Origin: an uncultured Gammaproteobacteria bacterium
GTDB lineage: Bacteria > Pseudomonadota > Gammaproteobacteria > UBA6429 > Thiohalophilaceae
NCBI GenBank assembly: GCA_913064945.1
Contig: CAJYAN010000001.1
Coordinates: 62,001 to 126,000, forward strand
Direction: 5' to 3'
DNA length: 64,000 nucleotides
The position numbers and the translations under genes are program-made. A model generated the notes under the pieces. The model was not told where the DNA came from. It searched no databases and saw nothing but the letters and a program-made list of their open reading frames with translations. Below are positions 48,189 to 57,440 of the stretch, piece by piece; within the stretch, counting starts at the first letter, position 1, and each line of letters begins with the position of its first letter.

Positions 48189-49217
48189 ATGAATTATTCC
48201 AAGCCATATATCTTATACCCTGTGAATCGTTCGCTGGAACGTGCTATCGCAGGGTCTCTTGGTCTACTGAATGAAGAAGTGCTGGCACTCGCCACCCCTG
48301 ACAGAACAGTGCCGGTCGCCGATAATTTTCTTTATACACGTGGTAATTTTGAACAGCATAGTTTCAGTGCAAATGTGTTCGAACATTTACGTGATGCGCT
48401 CGAGGCGTCACTGACGGATGAGTTGCGTCATCAGGAGCCATTCGCCTGGGCCGATACGCAGAATCGACTGGGTAATATTCTTGCCGCCATCGGACAACAA
48501 CAGCACGACGCTGAGATATTCCAGAAGGCCATCGAGTGTTTCACGCTTGCGCTGGAAATCTATAGGCAGGAAAGCGAACCACTGGAATGGGCCGCGACGA
48601 AGGTGAATCTGGCGACGGCCCTGCAAGCCCTGGGTCGACTGGAAGCAGAGACAAAAGTTTTGAATGAGGCAGTGGATGCCTATACGGCCGCGTTACTGGT
48701 CTATACGAAGAAAGATACACCGGATGAATGGAAGCTGATCATGCTTCAGCTGGGCATGACCCTGCACACCTTCGGCACGCTCCTGAAAGGTAATCGTACT
48801 TTTCAGAAAGCGGTCGTGGCCTACAAAAATGTCATCTCCGAGCTGGATGCCGACAATTACCCGGTTGAACTGGCCGCGGCACATAATAATTGCGGTGCGG
48901 TGCTGCATAACCTGGCAGAGTCGGAAGCGAATCCCGAGCGCTTTGAAGAGGCAGCTAGATCCTATGAGACAGGCTGGAAAGTCTGTATGGAGCAGCAACG
49001 CCCTGTCCACCTGTCAGTACTCTGCAGGGTTAACAAGGTAACGGTACGAAACAAACTGGCCGCAATAACCAATGATGCTGTACTGGCCGAAGACGTTGCC
49101 GATGAGTTTGAAGTCATTATGGAGTGCTTCCCGCATGCTTTACAGCCACTGTGCGTAAAACACTGTGAAGCAGAACGGCAGAAAGCACTGTCACTAATGG
49201 GGGCAATCAGCGATTAG
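48189..49217 (+). CDS. TPR-repeat protein
   Basis: A 342-residue protein with several tetratricopeptide-like repeats from about residue 70, e.g. NRLGNILAAIGQQ, FQKAIECFTLALEIYRQ, NLATALQALG and AVDAYTAALLVYTKK. It has no signal peptide. It probably binds another protein. ATG 48189 is chosen because it is the first start after the previous stop; an open frame from 48123 overlaps the SlyD-like gene. Its function is unknown. Confidence 0.78.
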   Translation: MNYSKPYILYPVNRSLERAIAGSLGLLNEEVLALATPDRTVPVADNFLYTRGNFEQHSFSANVFEHLRDALEASLTDELRHQEPFAWADTQNRLGNILAAIGQQQHDAEIFQKAIECFTLALEIYRQESEPLEWAATKVNLATALQALGRLEAETKVLNEAVDAYTAALLVYTKKDTPDEWKLIMLQLGMTLHTFGTLLKGNRTFQKAVVAYKNVISELDADNYPVELAAAHNNCGAVLHNLAESEANPERFEEAARSYETGWKVCMEQQRPVHLSVLCRVNKVTVRNKLAAITNDAVLAEDVADEFEVIMECFPHALQPLCVKHCEAERQKALSLMGAISD

Positions 49218-49235
49218 CAGCGGAGCAGGCGTGCG

Positions 49236-49664
49236 CTAGATTCGCTCGGAGAGTTCGTAGTCGACATTAATAAATGCGCCAATCTCGGAACAGAATTTGA
49301 TGACGCGTGCACCAAAACCGACATCCGGCGAGGTCTCATGCCTGTCGATCGACAGCGTTAGGACGACGCCGATTCTTGGCGAGAGGTTATGGCTTTTACA
49401 GACGTCGATAATTTTTTGTTTTGCAGGCTCTATTTTTTTTAGGATGTCATCATCGATGAGTTTGTAAATATCCAGATCCTGGCTTGCGGAGGTTATTGTC
49501 TGTGTCGAGAATTCCCAAGAGCTGATAACAGGCTTGTCCAGGCTACTGTTAACACCGGCATCATTTGTGGTGGTGGGCTGTAGACCGAGAATGCCGGTAA
49601 TTTCATCAGGATTAAAGTGATAGCCAACGAGAGCGAAATACGCCCGTCCTTTATTTGGTGCCAA
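49236..49664 (-). CDS. DUF4279-like protein
   Basis: A 142-residue soluble protein. The start (RAYFALVGYHFNPDEITGILGLQPT) matches the DUF4279 pattern in which a strand is followed by a helix and an LGLxPT turn. WEFSTQ and VLTLSIDRHETSPDVGF complete the sheet. No known activity. It is convergent with the TPR gene, 18 bp away. Confidence 0.78.
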   Translation of the reverse strand: MAPNKGRAYFALVGYHFNPDEITGILGLQPTTTNDAGVNSSLDKPVISSWEFSTQTITSASQDLDIYKLIDDDILKKIEPAKQKIIDVCKSHNLSPRIGVVLTLSIDRHETSPDVGFGARVIKFCSEIGAFINVDYELSERI

Positions 49665-49890
49665 AATCGTTACCTCGTGAAAATATTGTCAATACAGCCG
49701 TCGATTATAGCGTCTAGGACAAATATTTACTGATTAACTTTTTTTAGGGTTTAAGACGATCTATTTATTATATTTTTTTCTAAAAAGATGTGAAAATTCA
49801 TTATAAGACGTGTGCCATGATTCGATTGACATGCAGTAATAAGTAATATTTATATAGATATCAATTTATTAAAGTAAAGGATATAGCAGT

Positions 49891-50307
49891 TTGTCAGCGG
49901 GAGCAGAACAGGCACAAAAAAAACGTGACCCCAATAATCCGTGTCTGTTTTGTACGGACCCACGAGGGCTATCTCTGGATAACGAACTAGCGTTTAGTGC
50001 GCGTGATACCTATGCGGTGAGCCCAGGCCATACGCTGGTTATCCCGAAGCGTCATGTGGCCAGTTTTTTCGACCTGACGCCGGATGAAATCACTGCCTGT
50101 ATGGAGCTGATAGGCGAGGAGCGTAGGCTGCTGGATGAAGAATTCAGCCCGGATGGCTATAATATCGGTGTCAACATTGGACCGGCGGCCGGGCAGAGTA
50201 TTTACCACGTCCATATTCATATTATTCCCCGTTACAGGGGAGATGTAGAGAACCCCCAGGGGGGCGTGCGGCATGTTATTGCAAAGAATGCACATTACAC
50301 GCGATAG
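49891..50307 (+). CDS. HIT family hydrolase
   Basis: A 138-residue histidine-triad protein. The triad HVHIHII is near residue 108, with an N-terminal CLFC pair that may bind zinc. Proteins of this type cleave dinucleoside polyphosphates or nucleoside phosphoramidates. The start is a TTG at 49891 with AAAGG about ten bases upstream; the first possible ATG is far inside the domain. Confidence 0.88.
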   Translation: MSAGAEQAQKKRDPNNPCLFCTDPRGLSLDNELAFSARDTYAVSPGHTLVIPKRHVASFFDLTPDEITACMELIGEERRLLDEEFSPDGYNIGVNIGPAAGQSIYHVHIHIIPRYRGDVENPQGGVRHVIAKNAHYTR

Positions 50308-50393
50308 ATAGTATAATTTCGTCAGTTTAGGTGGGAGGGGCTGACAACGCAGTTGAAATTCCTCCCCGTATTAACCAGTGAGGAGAGTTAATT

Positions 50394-50558
50394 ATGAGTG
50401 GTGCACCTTTTACCCGTCCTAAGGTTCCCGAAGGCAAAACGGATTATGTAACGACGACACAGAAAGAAATTGTTCCTGGACAGTTTTTTGTCGGCTATGA
50501 AACCACCTGGAAATCATTCCAGAAGGAAGTCCCGTACAGTACGCCCAAGAAGCCTTAA
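50394..50558 (+). CDS. small 54-residue protein of unknown function
   Basis: A short frame with a strong GAGGAGAG ribosome site, an ATG at 50394 and a TAA at 50558. It is followed 14 bp later by a hairpin terminator. The product is basic and soluble (ends KEVPYSTPKKP), with no membrane segment. It is likely a real gene because of the ribosome site and terminator on either side. I do not recognise it. Confidence 0.65.
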   Translation: MSGAPFTRPKVPEGKTDYVTTTQKEIVPGQFFVGYETTWKSFQKEVPYSTPKKP

Positions 50559-50572
50559 GGCAATCTAATCAG

Positions 50573-50606
50573 CCGCGTGAGCAATCCAGGCTCACGCGGT
50601 TTATTC
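50573..50606 (+). terminator. intrinsic terminator after the small gene
   Basis: A perfect 10-bp stem (CCGCGTGAGC and complement) with a 7-base loop is followed by TTTATT. It lies between convergent genes. Confidence 0.78.
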
Positions 50607-50693
50607 TATTCAAATCAGCTGCCAATCCCTGGCAGAACCGTACTCCCATCTTATTGAAACGGCCAAGGCCGGGCTTAAGTGCGGCTGAGCACT

Positions 50694-52703
50694 TTAGACC
50701 GTCCAGCCATATTGTTGAGCACGCTGCTGTGCCAGGCGGGGAATATCGGTGGCAACAAAATGCTGGTGTAGTACCTGGACACCAAGCATATGGTTGATTA
50801 CTGCATCCAGCTGTACCTGTGTTGCCGTTGGAGTCGCATCGTCCTCGTGCAGGTCAAACAGCGCCCTGACGCCCGTCCTGTCGAGCAGACCGGTATCTTC
50901 GATAGCTGTGTCTGACAGATACTCGTCAGCCAAACCCTTCATCGCCGCCCACTTCTTCGGATCGGTGTGTGCGGGTGGTGCCATAAAGGCAAATTTTTCC
51001 CGTTCATATAAGACCTTAGGTAGCACGCCTTTCATGGCTTCACGCAGGACATATTTTTCGGTACGGCCCTTAATACGCATCGAGGGAGGAAGTTGTGTGG
51101 CATATTCAGCCAGATGGTGATCGAGGAACGGTGGCCGGGCCTCCATAGAGTTGGCCATATCGACGCGGTCACCACCCCAGGTGAGTATCTGGCCTTCGAG
51201 CATGGTCTTGATCCAGACATATTGCGCCTTATCTAGAGGATGTCGACCCGCGAGCATATCGCCATCCAGTGCCTCGGCAATAGCGGTTCCAGGCAGATAG
51301 CCTTTCACCTGATGTTGTAAATCTGTATGCATTAGACCTGCACTATGTGCGGATGCCGCCAGCCAGGGCTGTAGACAGCTGGGCGTAAAGCCAATCAGGC
51401 GATCCAGTGCCGGGTCATGGATTTCGTTCTCGGCCAGCATGGCACCTTTGAAAAGTTTGTTACCTTCGGCGAGTATGGACTCCCATTCGGCACGCTCAGT
51501 GCTGGACAGGCTATCCATGCCATGCAGGAACATATCACGACGAAATGCCGGGTAGCCGCCAAACAGTTCATCCGAACCTTCCCCGGTGACAACGACTTTA
51601 TAGCCCGCCTTGTTGACATGCCGACTCATTAACAACTTGGCGACACCAAGCGTATTGTAAATAGTGCGTTCGGTATGCCACAGAGTTTCAACAAAATTGT
51701 CGTACAGGTGATCCGCATTGAGCAACATGACGTCATGGTCGGCACCGACGGATTCGGCCATCTCGGTGGCAATCGGCGTCTCATCATAATCACTATCATC
51801 AAAGCCAATAGTAAATGCCTTGACAGGCGATTGTTGACTGGCTGAGGCCATTCCCAGGGTAGAACAGGAGTCAATACCGCCAGACAGATAACAGGCAACA
51901 GGCACGTCGGCCTCCAGTCGTAACTGTGTCGCATTTAATAATTGCTCTCTGACACCTTCGACATATTCCTGTTCGTCTCTCTCCGTACGTTCTGTCTGTA
52001 ATGGAAAATCCATGTCCCAATACTTCTGTTCTGAAATTTTAAACTTGCCGTGATGACGTTCAATGATCAGTGCATAGCCGGGTTTGATCTGTTGAATGCC
52101 ATCAAAGGCTGTAGTCCCAGGGACAATAGTTTGCATGAGCTGATGGTAGATGCCTTGCGCGTTAAACTGACGGGGGACCTCGGGGTGAGCAAATAATACT
52201 TTGAGTTCGGAGCCAAAAATGATGCTGCCGTGACTCTGAGTCCAGTAGAGTGGTTTGACGCCAAAACGATCACGTACCAGCATGAGACGGTCTTTCTTTC
52301 TATCGTATAATGCAAAGGCAAACTCACCACGTAAATAGGGCAGCATGTCTTCAAGCCCATAGCGTGGATAAAGATGCAGTATCATCTCGGAATCACTCTT
52401 GGTCGCAAAGCGTGCGCCATCAAGGGTAAGCTCAGCACGGATACGCTTGTAGTCGTAAAACTCACCATTGTGGGCGAGTAATAACTGCTTATCGGCGGAG
52501 ATAAAAGGTTGACGACTACGCTGCTCATTGAGATCGATAATGGATAATCGGGCATGACTGAAACCCACAGCGCGGTCTTTTAGTATCTGGTAACCAAAAC
52601 CATCGGGGCCACGATGATATTGAATCGCCGCCATATTGACCAGCAACTGGGGATCAATTGGTTTGGATGGATCAGAATGAAATATGCCTGCTATACCACA
52701 CAT
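50694..52703 (-). CDS. asparagine synthetase-like glutamine amidotransferase
   Basis: A 669-residue class II glutamine amidotransferase. The N-terminal nucleophile Cys is in MCGIAGIFHSD and the synthetase domain has the PP-loop in ACYLSGGIDSC near residue 268 and VVTGEGSDELFGGYP. Homologues make asparagine or attach an amide in secondary pathways (e.g. the AsnO-type enzymes of osmolyte synthesis). It follows the carbamoyltransferase gene by 121 bp on the same strand, so it may belong to that pathway rather than to plain asparagine synthesis. The gene symbol is left open for this reason. Confidence 0.9.
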   Translation of the reverse strand: MCGIAGIFHSDPSKPIDPQLLVNMAAIQYHRGPDGFGYQILKDRAVGFSHARLSIIDLNEQRSRQPFISADKQLLLAHNGEFYDYKRIRAELTLDGARFATKSDSEMILHLYPRYGLEDMLPYLRGEFAFALYDRKKDRLMLVRDRFGVKPLYWTQSHGSIIFGSELKVLFAHPEVPRQFNAQGIYHQLMQTIVPGTTAFDGIQQIKPGYALIIERHHGKFKISEQKYWDMDFPLQTERTERDEQEYVEGVREQLLNATQLRLEADVPVACYLSGGIDSCSTLGMASASQQSPVKAFTIGFDDSDYDETPIATEMAESVGADHDVMLLNADHLYDNFVETLWHTERTIYNTLGVAKLLMSRHVNKAGYKVVVTGEGSDELFGGYPAFRRDMFLHGMDSLSSTERAEWESILAEGNKLFKGAMLAENEIHDPALDRLIGFTPSCLQPWLAASAHSAGLMHTDLQHQVKGYLPGTAIAEALDGDMLAGRHPLDKAQYVWIKTMLEGQILTWGGDRVDMANSMEARPPFLDHHLAEYATQLPPSMRIKGRTEKYVLREAMKGVLPKVLYEREKFAFMAPPAHTDPKKWAAMKGLADEYLSDTAIEDTGLLDRTGVRALFDLHEDDATPTATQVQLDAVINHMLGVQVLHQHFVATDIPRLAQQRAQQYGWTV

Positions 52704-52824
52704 GAATAAAATACCTTTGGTTGCAAAACGTTTCGCCTGACACTCTATTGCCGCGTCAGACGGCGTAACTAACTATGAAATTATAGGATGATTTTGACAC
52801 CGCCTGAGGGTGTAATAAGAAGTA

Positions 52825-53898
52825 CTAAAATAACCAGACATAACAGGTCAATAATGCCATGCGGATAAAGACTGCACCTCTTGCCTGATCAAAGTACCAA
52901 TTGTGTTCGGTCTTATCGAGTTCGGTTGATAATTCTTCTCCACGTGCAAGGGGATGAAGAATAATGGCATTCTTTTTCAGTTTAGAATGGCCATCGAGTT
53001 TGTAGTCAAGACCATGCTCTTCATAACCATCACCTACCCAGGCAATGGCATTAATATAGACAATATCCAGATTGGGTAACTCATCGTCCAGGTCTGCACT
53101 GACACGGATATTCAGACCACGTTCTTCCAGTTCTTCTCGCTGACCTGTGGAAAAGATGGTAGGGGCATTACTGATAATAACGACTTCTTGCCAGGCATCT
53201 GGGAATAGCGATAGGAAGAGCAATAGACTACGTACGGTTCGCATACGATCCGGTACGCCAATAATACCGATGCGTACTTTCTGTTCCGGCTTAATGACAT
53301 ATTCGATAAGACCTTTACGCCATTTAAAAATGGCATACATATCGGCCAGGGCCTGCGTCGGATGCTCATCGATGCCATTGCCAGCATTAATGATTGGGAT
53401 ACGCAAGGCCTCCATCATTTCATAAATGGCTTTCTCATTCGTATCACGCAGGACGACAAGGTCACCATATCCACTGAGCATTTCACCGACATCGTGGTAG
53501 GACTCGCCTTTCGCAATTCCTGTTGTGCCCAGGTCAGTGATTGACATAATGTCACCACCAAGACGATGCCAGGCACTTTCAAAAGACAGGCGTGTGCGTG
53601 TGCTAGGTTCATAAAAGGCGCTAATCAGGATCTTGCCGGTCAGTGGTCGCTGCACGGGGATAGGATTCATTTCATATTTTGCTGCCAGACGACACAATTG
53701 AACCACCATGTCGCGATTAAACTGACGTGCAGAGACTATCGACTGATTCGCCAGTTCCAGTAAGGGGCTGGGTTTCTCCTTGATATAACTGAGTAACGCT
53801 TCTGCCCGATCGGTGTGAGGGTTGGTTACATCGGGCACCAGTGGTTGTGTCTGTAATTCAGAATCAGATACCTCGTTGTCGATTGATTTATCTACCAC
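52825..53898 (-). CDS. aspartate carbamoyltransferase-like protein with altered amino-acid site
   Basis: A 357-residue member of the aspartate/ornithine carbamoyltransferase family with a 60-residue N-terminal extension. Carbamoyl-phosphate site residues are kept: STRTRLSFE, AKGES (loop Lys), HPTQ and RTVRSL. The regions that bind aspartate in PyrB differ: the TRxQ motif reads INAIAWVG, and HPLPRVDEI reads HPLARGEEL. So the acceptor is probably not aspartate. GTG 53898 overlaps the end of a 40-codon membrane gene, with AAAGGT as ribosome site. It sits in an operon with a symporter and two amide/ureido hydrolases. Confidence 0.88.
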   Translation of the reverse strand: MVDKSIDNEVSDSELQTQPLVPDVTNPHTDRAEALLSYIKEKPSPLLELANQSIVSARQFNRDMVVQLCRLAAKYEMNPIPVQRPLTGKILISAFYEPSTRTRLSFESAWHRLGGDIMSITDLGTTGIAKGESYHDVGEMLSGYGDLVVLRDTNEKAIYEMMEALRIPIINAGNGIDEHPTQALADMYAIFKWRKGLIEYVIKPEQKVRIGIIGVPDRMRTVRSLLLFLSLFPDAWQEVVIISNAPTIFSTGQREELEERGLNIRVSADLDDELPNLDIVYINAIAWVGDGYEEHGLDYKLDGHSKLKKNAIILHPLARGEELSTELDKTEHNWYFDQARGAVFIRMALLTCYVWLF

Positions 53899-54014
53899 AA
53901 TCTTTTACCTTTCCAGTCTTTAATAAAGAGTCCTAACAGGATCACAAGTGAACACACCGTAATAAATAGCGCGACGCTCACCAGCGTTGATAAAAATCCT
54001 ACCGAGGCCATCAT
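53892..54014 (-). CDS. 40-residue single-span membrane peptide
   Basis: A short gene between the symporter and the carbamoyltransferase. It starts at ATG 54014, overlapping the symporter stop (ATGA), and ends at TAG 53892, overlapping the next start by 7 bases. The peptide has a hydrophobic core from about residue 6 to 31 and a basic tail (KDWKGKRLW), so it should span the membrane once with the C-terminus inside. The exact overlaps on both sides argue that it is a true gene; it may be a small subunit or regulator of the symporter. Confidence 0.75.
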   Translation of the reverse strand: MMASVGFLSTLVSVALFITVCSLVILLGLFIKDWKGKRLW

Positions 54015-55447
54015 ATTGTTGTCCTTTTCTGATTCAATAATTGCCAGTCAAAATTGTCGGGTCTCCACCACATCCCGGTGATGACGATCACCATAGACAC
54101 TGCCGCGCCAACCAGCGCAGCCACATAAAAACCAATCATAAAATAACTAATCAAACCACAGGCAGTGCCGAGCACCATACCTAAAGCGGCAGCGGTCGAA
54201 TTGGCCCGTGGAGAATAGAGTCCGCTAATAATCGGCCAGATAGCGCTTGCGACGAAAGGTCCCATAAAATATAGCAGGCTTGCCAGAGTTGTCAGCCGGG
54301 GCAGACACAAAAGCCAGGTGACCAACCCCAATGCGACGATGACAATCTTTGCCACCTTATGTAAATGTGCTTCACTCGCCTGAGGAAAGAGGTGTCCACG
54401 GTAGATATCCTGGGTAATAAAGTCGCCCGTCGCCGCCAGCAGGGAATCAAGACTTGAGGCCAGGGCGGCGAACACGATGATAAAGACCAGGATGGCGCCA
54501 CTGACGCCGAGCAGTTTCGCGGCAACCATGGGGCCGACCATATCCGCCGCCGGTACGTTGAGTCCAATCGCCGGTGTTGTCAGGGCGACAAACCCCGCCA
54601 CGATGGGGATCGGAATCCACATCAGTCCTGCGGTCATATACGCGGGGAAACCAACGCCCTCGCGAAAGGCAAATGCACGGGACCACCAGACATTGGAGTG
54701 AAAAATCTCGCCAACGCCAAAAAGTAGATTATTAAATAGAAACATAATCGCCGCCGGCATTAACAAATTGAGAAGTTCGGGACGCTCCTGTTTTAACGCC
54801 GTGTGCATGTCCGAAAATCCGATCTTATCAATTGATAGCCAGGCCAGAATAATCATGCCAACCAGAATAATGATCGTCTGAATAAAATCCGTGCCGATGA
54901 CGGCGCGCAGGCCTCCGAGCAGGGTATAGATGACACATAGAGCCAAGATGACGGTCATACCGATATGATAGGAAATCCCGGTCAGCGCATTGATCAGGAC
55001 ACCACCGGCCATGCCAAGACTGATCAGCCAGCCAAAGGCATAGCACAGAGAAATCACCAGGAAGATTCGCCATGCCAGCTTGCCGTAGCGCAGACGAATA
55101 AAATCCCCGCTGGTATAGCCGTGTGGCAGGAGTTTACGTATTCGACGCGCCATTGGCGCAAACAGCATCAGACCAACGGAACCCAGTGAGTAACCCACCA
55201 TGCCCCAGATACCAAGTTGAAAGGCCAGTTGCGGCGCCGCCATGGTGGTATTGCTGGTGACCCAGGTCGCCATGGCGGTGGCGATGCCAAGAGCCATACC
55301 GACATTGCGTCCAGCGAGCATATACTCATCAAGCTGTTTCGCCCTGCGCCCCCAGTACCAGCCGAGAAATATCCACATGACACTGAAAATTCCCAGGATC
55401 ATCCAGCCGGTATCGGCGTCCAGGATTGCACTGTTTACCGGATTCAT
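54011..55447 (-). CDS. sodium:solute symporter (SLC5/SSS family)
   Basis: A 478-residue membrane protein with about 12–13 segments. The SSS pattern is seen in AGRNVGMALGIATAMATWV near residue 45, GGLRAVIGTDFIQTIIILVGM near residue 177 and the ASSLDSLLAATGDFITQDIYRG segment near residue 330. It imports an organic solute with Na+. The neighbours suggest a ureido or carbamoyl compound, but the substrate is not readable from the sequence. It overlaps the isochorismatase gene by 4 bp at its start and the small membrane gene by 4 bp at its end. Confidence 0.92.
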   Translation of the reverse strand: MNPVNSAILDADTGWMILGIFSVMWIFLGWYWGRRAKQLDEYMLAGRNVGMALGIATAMATWVTSNTTMAAPQLAFQLGIWGMVGYSLGSVGLMLFAPMARRIRKLLPHGYTSGDFIRLRYGKLAWRIFLVISLCYAFGWLISLGMAGGVLINALTGISYHIGMTVILALCVIYTLLGGLRAVIGTDFIQTIIILVGMIILAWLSIDKIGFSDMHTALKQERPELLNLLMPAAIMFLFNNLLFGVGEIFHSNVWWSRAFAFREGVGFPAYMTAGLMWIPIPIVAGFVALTTPAIGLNVPAADMVGPMVAAKLLGVSGAILVFIIVFAALASSLDSLLAATGDFITQDIYRGHLFPQASEAHLHKVAKIVIVALGLVTWLLCLPRLTTLASLLYFMGPFVASAIWPIISGLYSPRANSTAAALGMVLGTACGLISYFMIGFYVAALVGAAVSMVIVITGMWWRPDNFDWQLLNQKRTTI

Positions 55448-56193
55448 TGACTGACGACCTCTTTGATTTCATTAATAGCGTCCTCAGTGTGCATGACACG
55501 TGCATAGCGGTCTTTGATCGTACTCAAGGTGGCATTATGTAATTCCGGTGTGACGGTGGCACAGGCGTCATTGATTAATGTGGTATAAAAACCAAGATCA
55601 CAGGCGTCACGAACCGTTGTTGAGACGCACTCATTTGTATAAACACCAGCAACAAATAACCCGGTAATACCCATGTTGCGTAACAGATACTCAAGATTTG
55701 TCGCATTGAACACACCGCTGGCCGTTTTATTGATAACCAGCTCATCACCTTTTGGAGCGACGGCCTCGAGGAACTCGGCTTCCTTGGAACCCGGTGGCGC
55801 GTGCAGGCCAAGTCGCTTGTGTCCAGGACTTCGTTCTCGACCATCACGGGTCATGGACATAATGCGTGTATGAATCACTTCCAGTTTACAATCACGAAAG
55901 GCCTGTTGTAGACGGGCAACGTTCGGTAACACAATATGGTCAAGACGTTTGAAGTAATACTCCTGCGCTTCGACAGGCACACCGGATTTCGCCACGTCGG
56001 CAAATACACCATAACCGGGTGCGGCATCGAGATACTGGATATCAATTACTAATAACGCCGTGTGGTGTTGCTCGAGGGATCGCTTGACCTCGGGGATTTC
56101 AACGACCGATTCCCGGTAGCTTTCCTCCAGTGGGTCAACATTCAGAAATTCAGGATCCAGCCCTTGTAAGTCCGTTTTTTTATAATCGTTCAT
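55444..56193 (-). CDS. isochorismatase-family cysteine hydrolase
   Basis: A 249-residue hydrolase. The triad is visible: Asp in LLVIDIQYLDA, Lys in VINKTASGVFNAT and Cys in YTNECVSTTVRDA. Members of this group include ureidoacrylate and biuret amidohydrolases and N-carbamoylsarcosine amidase, fitting the neighbouring carbamoyl enzymes. The N-terminal 45 residues are an extension. ATG 56193 overlaps the stop of the upstream M20 gene by one base; a TTG one codon earlier is also possible. Confidence 0.9.
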   Translation of the reverse strand: MNDYKKTDLQGLDPEFLNVDPLEESYRESVVEIPEVKRSLEQHHTALLVIDIQYLDAAPGYGVFADVAKSGVPVEAQEYYFKRLDHIVLPNVARLQQAFRDCKLEVIHTRIMSMTRDGRERSPGHKRLGLHAPPGSKEAEFLEAVAPKGDELVINKTASGVFNATNLEYLLRNMGITGLFVAGVYTNECVSTTVRDACDLGFYTTLINDACATVTPELHNATLSTIKDRYARVMHTEDAINEIKEVVSQ

Positions 56194-57437
56194 CAAGATT
56201 CATTTGCCAGTTTAATGAGTGTGTTTAGCAGGACATTGGCGCCTTTTTCAATATCCTCCCAGGAGGTCCATTCGGCGGGTGAATGACTGCGCCCGGCCAT
56301 CGACGGGACAAAAACCATTGCCGTTCGAGCTATCCTTGCCATCATCATACTGTCATGCGCCGCACCGCTGTGTAGCTGCATAACCGGGTAACCAAAATCT
56401 CGACTGACGGCCTTTATTATCTCAACAATGCCACTATCGCATTTTGCCGCTTCGAGTCGACTCACCTCTTCATATTCAAACATCAGATTACGTCGGCGTG
56501 CGATGGCTGATATGGTTCGGCGCAAGGCACTTGCGGCATCGACAAGGATCTCCATATTAGTGTCACGTAGATCCAGCGAAAACTCGACACGACCGGGGAC
56601 AACATTGGCGGCCCCTGGAAAGCAATTGACATAACCGATGGTTGCGGTACTACGGGGACTACCATTCTCTTCCAGGATACGAGGCAAGGCGGAGGCTACC
56701 TCGGTAAAGCCCTGCAGTGGATCCTTGCGCATGTTCATTGGCGTCGTACCGGCATGGTTGGCTTCGCCGATCAGACGGGCATTCCAGCGTAATAAGCCCG
56801 AGATAGCATCGACCGCACCGATACTCATCTGTTGTTGCTCAAGTACCGGGCCCTGCTCAATGTGTAATTCCACAAAGGCATGAATACTTTCCGGCGTTCG
56901 TTTAGCACGCAGGATATTGATGGCCGGCATTCCCATCTCCGCCATGGTGGCGGTGAGTGTCTTACCCTCCAGATCGTGTGCGTTGTGGATCCACTCCGGT
57001 GTCAGCATTCCGCATATGGCCTGTGACCCCAGCATACCGCCAAAACGGCCTTCCTCATCGGTAAAGGCCACACTTTCCAGTGAATGAGCAATGGGAATAT
57101 TCTGTTCTTTAATACTACGCAGGCATTCAAGCCCGGCCATAACACCTAGTGCGCCATCGAGATGACCGGCCCCAGGCACGGTATCCAGATGTGAACCGGT
57201 CATTACGGTAGTGGTCGCGGTAGCGGCGGGCAGGCGTGCCTGTATATTTGCTGCGGCATCGATATCATATTCAAGACCGGCATCCATGATGCGTTGCTTT
57301 AACCACTGACGCGCCAGCAGGTCATTCTCAGATAAGGCCATGCGATACAGACCATGATCCTCTTCACTGCGGCCAATCTCTGCCAGTGTTTCAATATCCT
57401 GTTGCAGTCTTGAAAAGTTTACTTTGTACATTGTCAT
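56193..57437 (-). CDS. M20-type Zn amidohydrolase (allantoate amidohydrolase / N-carbamoyl amino acid hydrolase family)
   Basis: A 414-residue enzyme of the HyuC/AllC/beta-ureidopropionase group. Metal-binding motifs are TGSHLDTVPGAGHLDGALGV near residue 82, FTDEEGRFGG near residue 127, ELHIEQGPVLE near residue 191 and a final His region HSPAEWTSW. These enzymes hydrolyse N-carbamoyl groups, releasing ammonia and CO2, or open ureides. It follows the FN3 protein gene by three bases and overlaps the next gene. Confidence 0.92.
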   Translation of the reverse strand: MTMYKVNFSRLQQDIETLAEIGRSEEDHGLYRMALSENDLLARQWLKQRIMDAGLEYDIDAAANIQARLPAATATTTVMTGSHLDTVPGAGHLDGALGVMAGLECLRSIKEQNIPIAHSLESVAFTDEEGRFGGMLGSQAICGMLTPEWIHNAHDLEGKTLTATMAEMGMPAINILRAKRTPESIHAFVELHIEQGPVLEQQQMSIGAVDAISGLLRWNARLIGEANHAGTTPMNMRKDPLQGFTEVASALPRILEENGSPRSTATIGYVNCFPGAANVVPGRVEFSLDLRDTNMEILVDAASALRRTISAIARRRNLMFEYEEVSRLEAAKCDSGIVEIIKAVSRDFGYPVMQLHSGAAHDSMMMARIARTAMVFVPSMAGRSHSPAEWTSWEDIEKGANVLLNTLIKLANES

Positions 57438-57440
57438 GAC

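Noticed and set aside
52825-53898. Calling the carbamoyltransferase pyrB
   Set aside because: The aspartate-binding motifs are not conserved and the context is not pyrimidine synthesis.
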